Shown here piece by piece: positions 8,081 through 16,731 of a stretch of 64,000 nucleotides of DNA. Every line of letters begins with the position of its first letter. The stretch's first letter is position 1. Source of the DNA: Desulfobacter vibrioformis DSM 8776 (lineage in GTDB: Bacteria > Desulfobacterota > Desulfobacteria > Desulfobacterales > Desulfobacteraceae); NCBI RefSeq assembly GCF_000745975.1, contig NZ_JQKJ01000001.1:248001-312000 (forward strand), given 5' to 3'. Made by a program: the position numbers and the translations under genes. A model generated the notes under the pieces. The model saw only the letters and a program-made list of their open reading frames with translations. It was not told where the DNA came from and made no database searches.

Positions 8081-9406
8081 ATGGCGAAGCATGAAACTCC
8101 TTTACTGGACGAGCTGGAATCCGGCCCGTGGCCTAGCTTTGTTTCTGACCTGAAACAGCAGGCAGAAGTCAGAGCCAAAAACGAAAAAGGCGTTGAATTT
8201 CAGATCCCCCAGGATTGCGTAGACGATCTTCTTGGTGTTTTGGAACTTTCTTACAAACATGGACGTACCCACTGGAAACACGGCGGGATCGTTGGTGTAT
8301 TCGGTTACGGCGGCGGCGTTATCGGCCGTTACTGCGACCAGCCCAAACTGTTCCCCGGTGTTGAACATTTTCACACCATGCGCGTAAATCAGCCCTGCGG
8401 TAAGTACTACAGCACAGAATACTTGAGAAAACTGACGGATCTGTGGGACTTCAGAGGTTCCGGAGTTACCAATATGCATGGCGCCACCGGCGATATCATT
8501 CTTCTGGGTACCACCACTCCCCAGCTTGAAGAAGTGTTCTGGACACTGACACATGACTTCAACCAGGATCTGGGCGGTTCCGGTTCCAACTTAAGAACTC
8601 CGGCTGACTGCCTTGGCCAGTCCAGATGTGAATATGCCTGTTACGACACCAGCGCACTTTGCCATTTCCTGACCAACGAGTATCAGGATGAGCTGCATCG
8701 TCCGGCTTTCCCCTACAAGTTTAAATTTAAATTTGACGGCTGTCCCAACTGCTGTGTTGCCTCCATCGCACGTTCCGATATGTCCTTCATCGGTACCTGG
8801 AAAGACGACATCCGCATTGATCAGGACGCGGTTAACAAATATGTTGAAAATGATCCTGCTTATCCTGCCAATGCCGGTGCCCATAAAGGTAAAGACTGGG
8901 GCCCCTTTGACATTGAAAAGGAAGTTACCGGACTTTGCCCCACAGGCTGCATGAAGTTCGAAAACAAAAAACTGACCATTGACAATGCCAACTGCACCCG
9001 CTGCATGCACTGTATCAATGTTATGCCCAGAGCCCTTAAGGTGGGTAAAGAGACTGGCCTGTCCATTCTCTGTGGTGCCAAAGCGCCGATCCTTGATGGT
9101 GCCCAGATGGGTTCTCTGCTTGTTCCTTTTATTGAAGTTAATCCTGACAATGATTACGAAGAAATTACAGAAGTTATTGAAAATGTCTGGGATTGGTGGA
9201 TGGAAGAGGGCAAGAACCGTGAACGTCTTGGCGAGCTGATCATGCGTCAGGGCTTCCAGAAACTTCTGGAAGTGACCGGCATTGAAGCGATGCCCCAGCA
9301 TGTTGCCTATCCGAGAACCAACCCCTACATCTTCTGGAAAGAAGACGAAGTGACTGGTGGCTGGGAGCGTGACGTTGAAGAATACAGAAAACATCACTTA
9401 AGATAA
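8081..9406 (+). CDS. dsrA: dissimilatory sulfite reductase alpha subunit
   Basis: Alpha subunit of the siroheme sulfite reductase that reduces sulfite in the last steps of sulfate respiration, in the cytoplasm. The siroheme/[4Fe-4S] cysteines are C177-x5-C183 and C221-x3-C225 (DGCPNCCVA). An inserted ferredoxin domain carries CPTGC (286-290) and CTRCMHC (305-311). Length of 441 aa is standard. A strong GGAGG site precedes the ATG. It is followed after 16 bp by dsrB. In the alpha subunit the siroheme is usually structural or replaced by sirohydrochlorin, with catalysis at the beta site; this is from family knowledge. Confidence 0.98.
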   Translation: MAKHETPLLDELESGPWPSFVSDLKQQAEVRAKNEKGVEFQIPQDCVDDLLGVLELSYKHGRTHWKHGGIVGVFGYGGGVIGRYCDQPKLFPGVEHFHTMRVNQPCGKYYSTEYLRKLTDLWDFRGSGVTNMHGATGDIILLGTTTPQLEEVFWTLTHDFNQDLGGSGSNLRTPADCLGQSRCEYACYDTSALCHFLTNEYQDELHRPAFPYKFKFKFDGCPNCCVASIARSDMSFIGTWKDDIRIDQDAVNKYVENDPAYPANAGAHKGKDWGPFDIEKEVTGLCPTGCMKFENKKLTIDNANCTRCMHCINVMPRALKVGKETGLSILCGAKAPILDGAQMGSLLVPFIEVNPDNDYEEITEVIENVWDWWMEEGKNRERLGELIMRQGFQKLLEVTGIEAMPQHVAYPRTNPYIFWKEDEVTGGWERDVEEYRKHHLR

Positions 9407-9422
9407 AATAGGGAGAATCATA

Positions 9423-10571
9423 ATGGCATTTATTTCTACAGGGTATGATCCCGGGAAACCGATGGAAAACAGGATCACCGACATCGGTCCCAGAGACTAC
9501 AACGAATTTTATCCTCCTGTTATCGCAAACAATAAAGGCAAATGGTCTCATCATGAAATCCTTGAGCCCGGCGTACTGGTACACGTTGGCGAGTCCGGAG
9601 ATGAAGTATACACCGTAAGGGTTGGCGGATGCCGCCTGATGTCCACCTCGCACATCAATGAAATCTGCGATATTGCGGACAAACATTGCGACGGGTATGT
9701 TCGGTTCACCACCCGTAACAACATTGAGTTCATGGTTGATTCCAAGGATAAAGTAGAGCCTTTGAAGAACGATCTGGCTTCCAGAAAGTTCCCTGGTGGT
9801 TCCTTGAAGTTCCCCATCGGCGGTACAGGTGCCGGTATCACCAATATCGTTCACACCCAGGGCTGGATTCACTGCCACACCCCGGCAACAGATGCCTCCG
9901 GTACTGTAAAGGTCACCATGGACGCCCTGTTTGATGATTTTCAGCAGATGAAAATGCCGGCCCAGCTCCGTGTTTCCATGGCATGCTGCCTGAACATGTG
10001 TGGTGCGGTTCACTGCTCTGATATCGCCATCCTCGGGTATCACAGAAAACCGCCAATGCTTGATCATGAATACCTGGACAAGGTTTGCGAAATTCCCCTG
10101 GCCGTTTCTGCCTGCCCCACCGCAGCCATTAAACCTGCCAAGGTGACCCTGCCCAACGGTACTGAAGTAAAATCAGTTGAGGTTAAAAGCGAACGTTGTA
10201 TGTACTGCGGTAACTGTTACACCATGTGCCCCTCCATGCCCCTTGCCGACACCGAAGGTGACGGTATTGTTCTCATGGCTGGTGGTAAGGTGTCCAACCG
10301 TATTTCCGATCCCAAGTTCTCCAAGGTTGTTGTGGCCTTCCTGCCCAACGAAATGCCCCGCTGGCCGTCCATGACCGAGGCCATCAAAAAGATTGTTAAC
10401 GCCTATTCAAACGGTGCCAACAAATACGAACGTCTGGGCGACTGGGCAGAAAGAATTGGATGGGAAAAATTCTTTAGTGCTTGTGAACTTGACTTCACCC
10501 ACCACCTGATTGACGATTTCCGTCAGCAGGCATACATGAGCTGGCGTCAGTCCACTCAGTTCAAATTCTAG
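9423..10571 (+). CDS. dsrB: dissimilatory sulfite reductase beta subunit
   Basis: Beta subunit of DsrAB, carrying the catalytic siroheme. The cysteines expected to bind its coupled [4Fe-4S] cluster are present at residues 151, 188, 189 and 193 ([16 protein letters not shown]). A ferredoxin domain follows with C231 and the group [11 protein letters not shown] (259-269). Length of 382 aa is normal. It is separated from dsrA by 16 bp containing a GGGAG ribosome binding site. A hairpin lies in the 99-bp gap before dsrD. Confidence 0.98.
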   Translation: MAFISTGYDPGKPMENRITDIGPRDYNEFYPPVIANNKGKWSHHEILEPGVLVHVGESGDEVYTVRVGGCRLMSTSHINEICDIADKHCDGYVRFTTRNNIEFMVDSKDKVEPLKNDLASRKFPGGSLKFPIGGTGAGITNIVHTQGWIHCHTPATDASGTVKVTMDALFDDFQQMKMPAQLRVSMACCLNMCGAVHCSDIAILGYHRKPPMLDHEYLDKVCEIPLAVSACPTAAIKPAKVTLPNGTEVKSVEVKSERCMYCGNCYTMCPSMPLADTEGDGIVLMAGGKVSNRISDPKFSKVVVAFLPNEMPRWPSMTEAIKKIVNAYSNGANKYERLGDWAERIGWEKFFSACELDFTHHLIDDFRQQAYMSWRQSTQFKF

Positions 10572-10610
10572 TCAGGATACCTGACACGTATTTGAACATT
10601 ATTTAATATT

Positions 10611-10647
10611 GGATGGACCGGGGCACATTTTGTTCTCCGGTCTATCC
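10611..10647 (+). other. intercistronic hairpin between dsrB and dsrD
   Basis: GGATGGACCGG (10611-10621) can pair with CCGGTCTATCC (10637-10647), with one G-U pair and a 15-nt loop. It has no full T-run (CCCTTTAAAA follows), so it is more likely an mRNA-processing or stability element than a full terminator. It could set the dsrAB to dsrD ratio. Confidence 0.5.
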
Positions 10648-10670
10648 CTTTAAAACCAAAGGAGTCTAAC

Positions 10671-10931
10671 ATGAGCAGCGACCTTCTCAATGATAAAGAG
10701 GCAGCCCAGAAAGCCGTTGTTGACTGGCTTGAAAAAAAGGCAGGCAGCAAAACCAAATTCTACATTAAAGACTTTTACAAAATTTTCCCCGATGACAAAC
10801 CCCGGGAAATTAAAAAAGTTGTTAACAAAATGGTTGAAAACGAAATCCTTGAATTCTGGTCATCTGGATCCACAACCATGTATGGTCTTAAGGGTGCTGG
10901 AATCCAGCATTCCTCCGAAGGCGAAGAATAG
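10671..10931 (+). CDS. dsrD: dissimilatory sulfite reductase regulator DsrD
   Basis: Small (86 aa) winged-helix-like protein found beside dsrAB in sulfate reducers. Recognised by position and by the stretch KFYIKDFYKIFPDDKPREIKKV followed by ILEFWSSGSTTMYGL, typical of DsrD. Family work describes it as an activator of DsrAB activity rather than a classical transcription factor; I see nothing here that distinguishes these. A clear GGAG site precedes the ATG. The C-terminus is a little longer than usual. Confidence 0.93.
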   Translation: MSSDLLNDKEAAQKAVVDWLEKKAGSKTKFYIKDFYKIFPDDKPREIKKVVNKMVENEILEFWSSGSTTMYGLKGAGIQHSSEGEE

Positions 10932-10949
10932 AATTTAATTGCTTATTCC

Positions 10950-12413
10950 ATGATCGCCAGTAGGGAAAAAATCCCTGGAGTTGTGATTGCCGGACTCAGG
11001 GGTGGTTCAGGCAAGACAATAATATCCCTTGGGATAACTGCCGCATGGAGAGCCCGGAATATAACAGTGGCCCCGTTTAAGAAAGGCCCTGACTATATTG
11101 ACGCCGGCTGGCTATCACGGGCAGCCGGTCGCCCCTGCTATAATCTTGATACCTATCTGTGCGCCCAGTCGGTCGTACAAGCCTCTTATCTTGCCCATTC
11201 TCAATCCTGTGATATTGCCATGGTCGAGGGCAACCGCGGCCTTTACGACGGTATTGACATGAATGGGACCACCTCCACAAGCGAACTTGCCAAGCTGCTG
11301 GATCTGCCGGTGGTACTGGTGCTGGACTGCACCAAATCCACCCGAACCATGGCTGCTGTACTCATGGGCTGCATGCAGTTTGACCCGGATATCAATATTT
11401 GCGGGGTTATCCTTAACCGTCTGGCAGGAAAGCGTCACGAGGGAAAAGTTCGGGCAAATATTGAACGCTTTTGCAATATCCCGGTTCTCGGTGCATTGCC
11501 AAAGCTTAAGCAGGAAGATTTTCCTGAACGTCATATGGGACTTGTTACTTCCGAAGAACACGAAGAAAGCGATGCGTCCCTGGCCCGGGCAAGGCAGGTG
11601 GCCTTGGATAATATTGATACGGATGAACTGTTTCGGCGGGTCATTTCGTATAAGGGGCATGGCCTGCCGGTTGTTGACAACGCACGCCAGGACGCTATTC
11701 CGAGCGTTAATACGGAGAAAAAACCAAAGGCGGCAACGAATAACTTCAATGGACCCCCCAATGTTACCATTGGTGTTGTCCGGGATTCCGCATTTCAGTT
11801 CTATTATCCGGATAATCTTGAAGCCTTAAAAAATCTGGGGGCCCGGATTAAATTCATCAGCCCTTTATCCCAGTCCGACATCCCCGATGTTGACGCCATC
11901 TACATGGGCGGCGGCTTTCCTGAAACCCATGCAGCCCAGCTGTCTGCCAATCAGGCATTCAGGGATAATTTAAAAGCCCTGTCCCGTAAAGGCCTTCCCA
12001 TTTATGCCGAGTGCGGCGGCCTGATATTTCTTGGCGAGAGCATTTGTCTTGATGATGTAGTTTACACCATGGCCGGAATTCTGCCTTTACGGTTTGGGCT
12101 TTCCAAACAGCCCCAGGGTCATGGCTATACTGAAGTCGAGGTGGTGAATGAAAATCCCTTTTATGCCAGAGGCGAAGTGTTGCGCGGCCATGAATTCCGG
12201 TACTCCAAAGTGCTGTCCATTGATTATGGTGATACTGCCATGGCATTTAAAATGACCCGGGGCAAGGGGATTCTTGAAAAAAAGGACGGATTTTTCAAAG
12301 ACAATACCTTTGGCACCTACACCCACATCCATGCCCTTGGCACCACCTGCTGGGCACCCTCCCTGATTGCCCAGGCCAGACGATTTAAAGCATCAGGACC
12401 GCAAATTTTATAA
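10950..12413 (+). CDS. dsrN: CbiA-type cobyrinate a,c-diamide synthase homologue (DsrN, siroheme amidase)
   Basis: Glutamine-dependent, ATP-using amidotransferase of the CobB/CbiA family, 487 aa. The N-terminal dethiobiotin-synthetase-like domain has the P-loop GLRGGSGKT (about residues 13-21), and the C-terminal class I glutaminase domain has the nucleophile in YAECGGLIF. Its position 18 bp after dsrD matches dsrN, proposed to amidate siroheme for DsrAB. It may also, or instead, act in cobalamin synthesis: the cbi cluster at 56.8-62.2 kb contains cbiP but no cbiA in view. No ribosome binding site is obvious, so translation is probably coupled to dsrD. Confidence 0.88.
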   Translation: MIASREKIPGVVIAGLRGGSGKTIISLGITAAWRARNITVAPFKKGPDYIDAGWLSRAAGRPCYNLDTYLCAQSVVQASYLAHSQSCDIAMVEGNRGLYDGIDMNGTTSTSELAKLLDLPVVLVLDCTKSTRTMAAVLMGCMQFDPDINICGVILNRLAGKRHEGKVRANIERFCNIPVLGALPKLKQEDFPERHMGLVTSEEHEESDASLARARQVALDNIDTDELFRRVISYKGHGLPVVDNARQDAIPSVNTEKKPKAATNNFNGPPNVTIGVVRDSAFQFYYPDNLEALKNLGARIKFISPLSQSDIPDVDAIYMGGGFPETHAAQLSANQAFRDNLKALSRKGLPIYAECGGLIFLGESICLDDVVYTMAGILPLRFGLSKQPQGHGYTEVEVVNENPFYARGEVLRGHEFRYSKVLSIDYGDTAMAFKMTRGKGILEKKDGFFKDNTFGTYTHIHALGTTCWAPSLIAQARRFKASGPQIL

Positions 12414-12477
12414 TCAGCGGTCCTTACGCTGGTACCGGAATTTCAAATTTCCAAATCCCGCCGTCCCTTTCCTGCTA

Positions 12478-12500
12478 AATAAAGCCTGTGGCAGGCGTTT
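12478..12500 (-). terminator. probable terminator of the minus-strand cysteine-cluster gene
   Basis: On the minus strand, GCCTG-CCA-CAGGC followed by TTTATTT, immediately after the stop at 12508. The short stem makes it a modest prediction. Confidence 0.5.
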
Positions 12501-12507
12501 AACGATG

Positions 12508-13014
12508 TTATCCGTTTTCACAGGATAAGGGGGAGCCAACCGGATCGTTCTTGCCCCGGATCTCCTCATATAAAAGATCCCGCCATAAATTTGCTTTGGC
12601 TTCGGTCATGTCCATCCGGTCCAGCACCGTCTGCCAGTTCCGGTCTTTTGAAATGGGGCAGGATGCGTCTATCCCCAGGATGCAGGTTTCTTTAAAATCG
12701 TATGGAAAAAGTCTGCAGATCAATGGCCGCCGGTTCAGGGGAAGCAGGCATCCCCTGTCTGTGGCCAGGTAGCACTGTTTATCCGCCCCTCTTTTTAATA
12801 CCCGGACCTGATGGTCTTCTGACATGATCATGGGTAGCCACAACGGGTCATAATCCGGTTCTATATCCGTTAGTACCGGGGGCTCGACAGTATAAAAATC
12901 AGATGCTTTCAAATAATCGGAAATACGGGAAATATCTCCGGGTGTCAGGTAAATCTGGTATCCTTTGCAGCATGATTTGCCAAGGCTTGCGCAGATTGCA
13001 CAAGGCATAACCAT
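12508..13014 (-). CDS. YkgJ-family cysteine cluster protein
   Basis: Second cysteine-cluster protein of the window, 168 aa. The N-terminal group CAICASLGKSCC begins at residue 5 and further cysteines follow in QCYLATDRGCLLPLNRRPLICRLFPYDF, the family's usual arrangement. Compared with the gene at 4.9 kb it is shorter and starts directly with the cluster. Metal binding is likely; cellular role is unknown. It is convergent with dsrN and not part of that operon. Confidence 0.78.
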   Translation of the reverse strand: MVMPCAICASLGKSCCKGYQIYLTPGDISRISDYLKASDFYTVEPPVLTDIEPDYDPLWLPMIMSEDHQVRVLKRGADKQCYLATDRGCLLPLNRRPLICRLFPYDFKETCILGIDASCPISKDRNWQTVLDRMDMTEAKANLWRDLLYEEIRGKNDPVGSPLSCENG

Positions 13015-13356
13015 AAAAATACTCCAGAATCGGTTTCAAGATAAAAACCGGTTAAAAAACCGGTCTGGGTTCCATGGGCGTATAAGCAACTTAAGTGCCA
13101 TCTGTTTGATGTTGTGATAATAAGACGATGGAGCCATTCGGGGTTATTATTCAGGTCTCTGACTGTCCGTTTTTTTAAAAAACCGGACATGGATTGTCCT
13201 GATATTATCAGGTGCATACCCATAATAATTTTGGTTTTCCTGGGTGACAGGGTAGCGTTAATTGCTGTGTTGAAACGGCACTATTTTTGCTTTATTGCCT
13301 GAAGGCCCTGAGTCTTGCCAGGGCCATATGATTAAAATGTTAATTCAGGAGGATGT
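13015..13356. other. intergenic region with a near-perfect palindrome
   Basis: No gene found in about 340 bases. A 26-bp near-perfect palindrome lies at 13164-13189 (TGTCCG...CGGACA around a T/A run), which could be a bidirectional terminator or a protein site. The ribosome binding site AGGAGG of the next gene is at the 3' end. Confidence 0.45.
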
Positions 13357-13794
13357 ATGAAAAAATTTGCATTGTTGTTTTTCGGGGCGCTGCTGAGCCT
13401 GGTTCTGGTAACCTGTGCCTGGTCAGATATGGATATTCAGGAAGGATCCTGGGAAATATTAATTGAACCGGATTCAGCCGGAGACGGTTCTGAAAATAAA
13501 CCCAATGTGTTTTCCTGCTGCCTGTCCCAGTCCCAGCCGGTTCCGGTTGATCCTTCAAAGGGAAACCGGTGCGAGTATTCCGATACCGAATATGACGGGC
13601 AACAGGTGGTGGTTACCCGGACCTGCAAAGATGAAAACGGCAAACTTCTTGAAACCCGGATTGAAATGATTTTTAACGGGAACACCATGGAAGGCTATCT
13701 GCATACCATTATTGAAGATCCAGATGGTGGCGTGTCGGATTTGACTGAATATATGACCGGCGAATTGAAAGGCCCCTGCCCGGCATCCAATTAA
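13357..13794 (+). CDS. DUF3617-family exported protein
   Basis: Small exported protein of 145 aa. It opens with a signal peptide (MKKFALLFFGALLSLVLVTCAWS); the cysteine in it could also make it a lipoprotein, though the lipobox is poor. The mature part fits DUF3617: an opening QEGSWEILIE, paired cysteines (CC, C, C) and closing GYLHTIIEDPDGG. Function of the family is unknown. An AGGAGG site precedes the ATG. It is a single gene, with a reductase pseudogene fragment directly downstream on the other strand. Confidence 0.72.
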   Translation: MKKFALLFFGALLSLVLVTCAWSDMDIQEGSWEILIEPDSAGDGSENKPNVFSCCLSQSQPVPVDPSKGNRCEYSDTEYDGQQVVVTRTCKDENGKLLETRIEMIFNGNTMEGYLHTIIEDPDGGVSDLTEYMTGELKGPCPASN

Positions 13795-13795
13795 T

Positions 13796-13935
13796 CTGGT
13801 GCCACAACGTTGATACGAATGCCAAGGCGGGCCATTTCGGTTGCAATACTGCGGCTGAGACCAATACGCCCGCTTTGGTCCCACGCGAATTGGCCTGCAC
13901 CCGGTTGTCTGTCAGACCGGCCAAAGGGGTGATGA
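13796..13935 (-). pseudogene. fragment of a short-chain dehydrogenase/reductase (FabG-like)
   Basis: Read on the minus strand, this stretch encodes VVFITPLAGLTDNRVQAN in one frame, then, after a frame change near 13865, IGLSRSIATEMARLGIRINVVAP in another. Those are the central and C-terminal SDR/FabG blocks (AG, then xxA.E.A..GIR.N.V.P), but the catalytic YxxxK tyrosine block is altered (NSRGTKAG). The frame ends at a stop straight after VVAP, against the DUF3617 stop codon. It is a decayed remnant, not an active gene. Confidence 0.7.
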
Positions 13936-14421
13936 AAACAACATCGTCCTGTTTTCCGACGACCCATTCTTTTCAGGGTTTTGCGATATTATAAAATTCG
14001 TCAAAGCCTTATCCAACGAACTTCTTTAATCGCTTCCTGCCTGCGAATCAACGGATTTGCCGGTATGATTGTTATTTGTTTTTTTTCTGAATGCTGCTTT
14101 CCTTCTTCTTTGCTTCTTCTCGACTGTCCTCGATGATTTTGTTTTGCTTTTTCTGAAGACGACACCTCCTTATTAAAATAGGGATATTGAGTGTTTTTCA
14201 CAGAATCATATTTTGACGTGAGAAAAGCAACTTAAACTTTAACCGGAAAAATAATTTGTACTGTTTTTACAACAGGCAGCATTTATTGTACATTTTTTGA
14301 TGCTCTGAATTCCTGCTATTTTTTAAAAAAAGCTTTTATAAAAAAATACACACGCACGTAAAAAATCACTTGAGGATATTTACACATAGATGTAAATTAA
14401 ATTCAAGCAAAGGGGGAATGA
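13936..14421. other. AT-rich intergenic region upstream of hicAB
   Basis: Nearly 490 bases with no gene I would defend. A consensus Shine-Dalgarno run on the minus strand (near 14165) is not followed by a suitable start. The 3' end contains the hicAB promoter and candidate operator. Confidence 0.4.
14370..14398 (+). promoter_or_regulatory. hicAB promoter with candidate operator palindrome
   Basis: TTGAGG (14370-14375), 17-nt spacer, TAAATT (14393-14398). Between them, and overlapping the -10, is the perfect inverted repeat ATTTACA (14378-14384) / TGTAAAT (14391-14397). The placement is what is expected for autorepression by HicB's DNA-binding domain. Confidence 0.6.
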
Positions 14422-14595
14422 ATGAAGAAAGAAAAACTGCTGAAAGCCATCAAAGAAAAAGGAGCCATCATGATTCGCCAGGGCGGCTCCCATGAAGTAT
14501 GGGAAAGCAAAAACGGTTACAGATTCACAGTTCCCCGGCATGCCGAGATAAAAGAAGGCACGGCAAAAGGCATTATAAAACAAGCAGACAAGTAA
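14422..14595 (+). CDS. hicA: HicA-type toxin (mRNA interferase)
   Basis: 57-aa double-stranded-RNA-binding-like toxin. The sequence shows the HicA pattern: LLKAIKEKGA, then RQGGSHEVW with the catalytic histidine in GGSHEVW, then VPRHAEIKEGTAKGIIKQ. It would cleave mRNAs when free of its antitoxin. The ATG at 14422 follows AGGGGG; a second ATG at 14418 is out of frame. hicB begins 11 bp after its stop, with a GGAGG site, so the two are one operon. Confidence 0.88.
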   Translation: MKKEKLLKAIKEKGAIMIRQGGSHEVWESKNGYRFTVPRHAEIKEGTAKGIIKQADK

Positions 14596-14606
14596 AGGAG
14601 GTGCCA

Positions 14607-15002
14607 ATGGATATTTATTACGCAATTTTTTCACCGGATGACGACGGCTGGTCCGTCCGGTTCCCCGATGCCCCTTCCGTGAACACCTGCGGAGATACTG
14701 TTGAGGAGTCTCTTGTAATGGCTGTGGACGCATTAAGTGCCATGATGGTTCTGGGCCGCAAGGGTCGGGAATATGAAGCCCCAAGGGGTTATGCTGAAAT
14801 TAAAAAAGAGGCGAAGCAGGGAGAGCTTGTTTTCCCTGTGGTGCCGTCAGAAAAAGCCATGGACGAATATCGTCCTAAAAAACGAATTAACGTCATGGTG
14901 CCAGTAGATCTGCTGGACCGGGTGAATGAGTATGTAAAAAAACAGGACGGGCTTGATAGATCCCGGTTTATTTGTGGGGCGGTTGAACGGGTTTTAGAAT
15001 GA
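14607..15002 (+). CDS. hicB: HicB-type antitoxin
   Basis: 131-aa antitoxin partner of the preceding toxin. The N-terminal partially degraded RNase-H-like fold is recognisable from YYAIFSPDDDGWSVRFPDAPSV and the GDTVEESLVMAVDAL helix. The C-terminus (about residues 90-131, RINVMVPVDLLDRVNEYVKKQ...RSRFI) looks like a ribbon-helix-helix DNA-binding domain. It should bind the toxin and repress the operon through the palindrome at 14378-14397. The start at 14607 is supported by GGAGG and by the end of hicA just upstream. Confidence 0.88.
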   Translation: MDIYYAIFSPDDDGWSVRFPDAPSVNTCGDTVEESLVMAVDALSAMMVLGRKGREYEAPRGYAEIKKEAKQGELVFPVVPSEKAMDEYRPKKRINVMVPVDLLDRVNEYVKKQDGLDRSRFICGAVERVLE

Positions 15003-15042
15003 ACCGGATTTTCTTTCTCCAAATTTGGAGATCATGGTCTTT

Positions 15043-15090
15043 CCAGGGACATGATATTTGATTTTACTGAATTCGGTATCATGTCTCTGG
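15043..15090 (+). terminator. hairpin after hicAB
   Basis: CCAGGGACATGATA (15043-15056) pairs with TATCATGTCTCTGG (15077-15090), 20-nt loop. There is no clear U-tract. A second palindrome TCTCCAAATTTGGAGA lies at 15016-15031. Together they separate hicAB from the convergent lipase gene. Confidence 0.5.
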
Positions 15091-15130
15091 AATTCGTGCA
15101 AAGTTTTCTGAGGCCGGTATGGAAACGATT

Positions 15131-16024
15131 TTATTTATACTGAGCGCCGTAATACCCGCCTTTTCCTTTGTCTAAGGAGTGCTGATCGCTAATTTGGGTC
15201 ACATCCGTGATATCGTGCCACGCCATTTCGACGACATCAATGACCTCCTCGAAAATATTGTTTCCAGAAATTTCGTGGATTTGCTCATTCTCTTTGATGA
15301 GCTGAATGGTTTGATAAGCACCGTATTCATAATCCTTCTGGAGTTTTGCAATAAGGGACTCCTTGTCCATGTCACATAAGCGTTCAACCAGATCAATAAT
15401 GTCATTGGTTATAGGACCAAAGGGCGGCAGATAAGGCACGACGTCATAAATGTATTGGAATGGAACAATCGTATACGGGAACTTGGCAATAAACTCCTTG
15501 TCGCCACTGCGCGGGGCTGCAAATACATTTAGCCCTTTAGGGGCTGGACGGTTGTCTGCATGCCAAAGGGCTGCGAAGACAACGGCCATGGCAGCACCTT
15601 TACTGTGGCCCGTAATATAAACGGGTTTATCTGAGCCAAGCTTTTCTATCTCGTTAATGATGCCATCATAAATCGTTTGCACCGCATTAAGGAAGCCCTG
15701 GTGTACTTTGCCATCAACACCATGATGTGGAACCAATTGAATATTAAAATCTTCAAGCCAGTCCGCGATTGAGCAAAATATGTCTTCTAAGGTTCCGAAG
15801 GAACTTAAGGTTCCCCTGAAGGCTACAATGATGTTTCCATTAGTCTCACCAACAAGGGCTGCATTGGTGCCCTGAACGATGGCCGCGGGGGTCTCCAACC
15901 AGTCCACCGGTTCATAGTAGTTGAAATAATACTCTCCAGTTGGCGCTTCGAATTCGATTTGCGTGGATTCGAGCATTTCGGCGCATCTGCTTGCGCACAG
16001 CATCTTCTTCAGCATACAGGTCAT
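15131..16024 (-). CDS. class 3 lipase-like alpha/beta hydrolase
   Basis: Probable triacylglycerol lipase of the lipase_3 family, 297 aa from the chosen start. The oxyanion-side strand IIVAFRGTLS, the nucleophile elbow ITGHSKGAAMA (GxSxG), an aspartate in YIYDVVPYLPP and a late histidine in SDQHSL provide a catalytic triad. No signal peptide is evident, so it may be cytoplasmic. I chose the ATG at 16024 because AAAGGA precedes it; the frame stays open to 16066. A second reading frame starts at 16100 with AGGAAG and overlaps this start, but looks unlikely to be a gene. Confidence 0.8.
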   Translation of the reverse strand: MTCMLKKMLCASRCAEMLESTQIEFEAPTGEYYFNYYEPVDWLETPAAIVQGTNAALVGETNGNIIVAFRGTLSSFGTLEDIFCSIADWLEDFNIQLVPHHGVDGKVHQGFLNAVQTIYDGIINEIEKLGSDKPVYITGHSKGAAMAVVFAALWHADNRPAPKGLNVFAAPRSGDKEFIAKFPYTIVPFQYIYDVVPYLPPFGPITNDIIDLVERLCDMDKESLIAKLQKDYEYGAYQTIQLIKENEQIHEISGNNIFEEVIDVVEMAWHDITDVTQISDQHSLDKGKGGYYGAQYK

Positions 16025-16416
16025 TTTTGTATCCTTTTTCGTGTTTGGTGATAAGTATTGCCACAATTTTTTTTACCGTGGATGCGTCTCTTTGTTCCAT
16101 ATTTCTTCCTGAGACGTTTATATAACTTCAAAATTAGCTGCAATGCCTTTTTCTGAAGCAGTGGATGTAACATGCCTAAAAGAAAGCAATTGAATACAGC
16201 GGGCTTAGACACCCAGATTATGCGGGATGGGATATTAACGCCCGTCAACATAGGGCATTAATATCCCATTACATCATTCTACCCTACTGGTTGTATTATA
16301 CGGTTATTCATAGTGACATTGTCGTTCGAGATCTCAATAGTGCTGTCGGCTTTAGCCTTACTCCATGTCAGGAAATCGTCAAATCAAATATGGTTCTGGA
16401 CAACCCCAGTTTTCTA
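16025..16416. other. intergenic region with inverted repeat upstream of lipase gene
   Basis: About 390 bases without a confident gene. ATGGGATATTAACGCCC (16227-16243) and GGGCATTAATATCCCAT (16253-16269) form a 17-bp inverted repeat with one mismatch pair, lying downstream of the 104-aa gene and upstream of the lipase on the minus strand. No T-run follows, so a protein-binding site is as likely as a terminator. Confidence 0.5.
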
Positions 16417-16731
16417 TTATGTTATTATGAATTTGACGGTTTGCCCTCCAGAGCACTTTGGTATGACTTGTGGTTCTGTGGTGTGCGCATCGCTCCAATG
16501 CATTCCACCAGTATTATATTTCCATTCAATCTTTATTTTTACCTCTTGATTTTTAACATACTCGAGATTTTCAGTTGATGAATCCGTAGTTTTTGAAGCT
16601 ATCTTCCAAGGCCCAAAGTCCTCGGTTCGCCATTTTTCTCTTTCTGTGTCATAATATTGAGCTTTAAGAATTTTGATCTCTTGGGCTCTATCGTTGGTGA
16701 TTACAAATTTTACATCTTTACAAGCAGCCAT
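16417..16731 (-). CDS. hypothetical protein, 104 aa
   Basis: I do not recognise a family. The protein opens MAACKDVKFVITNDRAQEIKI and continues with alternating hydrophobic and polar stretches, suggesting a small beta-rich fold. There is no signal peptide or membrane segment. A strong AAAGGAGGAG ribosome binding site directly before the ATG is the best argument that it is real. Base composition is more AT-rich than the housekeeping part of the window. Confidence 0.65.
   Translation of the reverse strand: MAACKDVKFVITNDRAQEIKILKAQYYDTEREKWRTEDFGPWKIASKTTDSSTENLEYVKNQEVKIKIEWKYNTGGMHWSDAHTTEPQVIPKCSGGQTVKFIIT

Noticed and set aside
14001-14201. 66-codon minus-strand frame with an AAGGAGGTG sequence inside
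   Set aside because: The Shine-Dalgarno run lies within the frame and is not followed by a usable start at proper distance; the peptide is low-complexity and charged with no family.
15912-16100. 62-codon minus-strand frame (starts after AGGAAG) overlapping the lipase 5' end
   Set aside because: It overlaps conserved-looking lipase sequence in another frame and resembles no family; the lipase start at 16024 has its own site.
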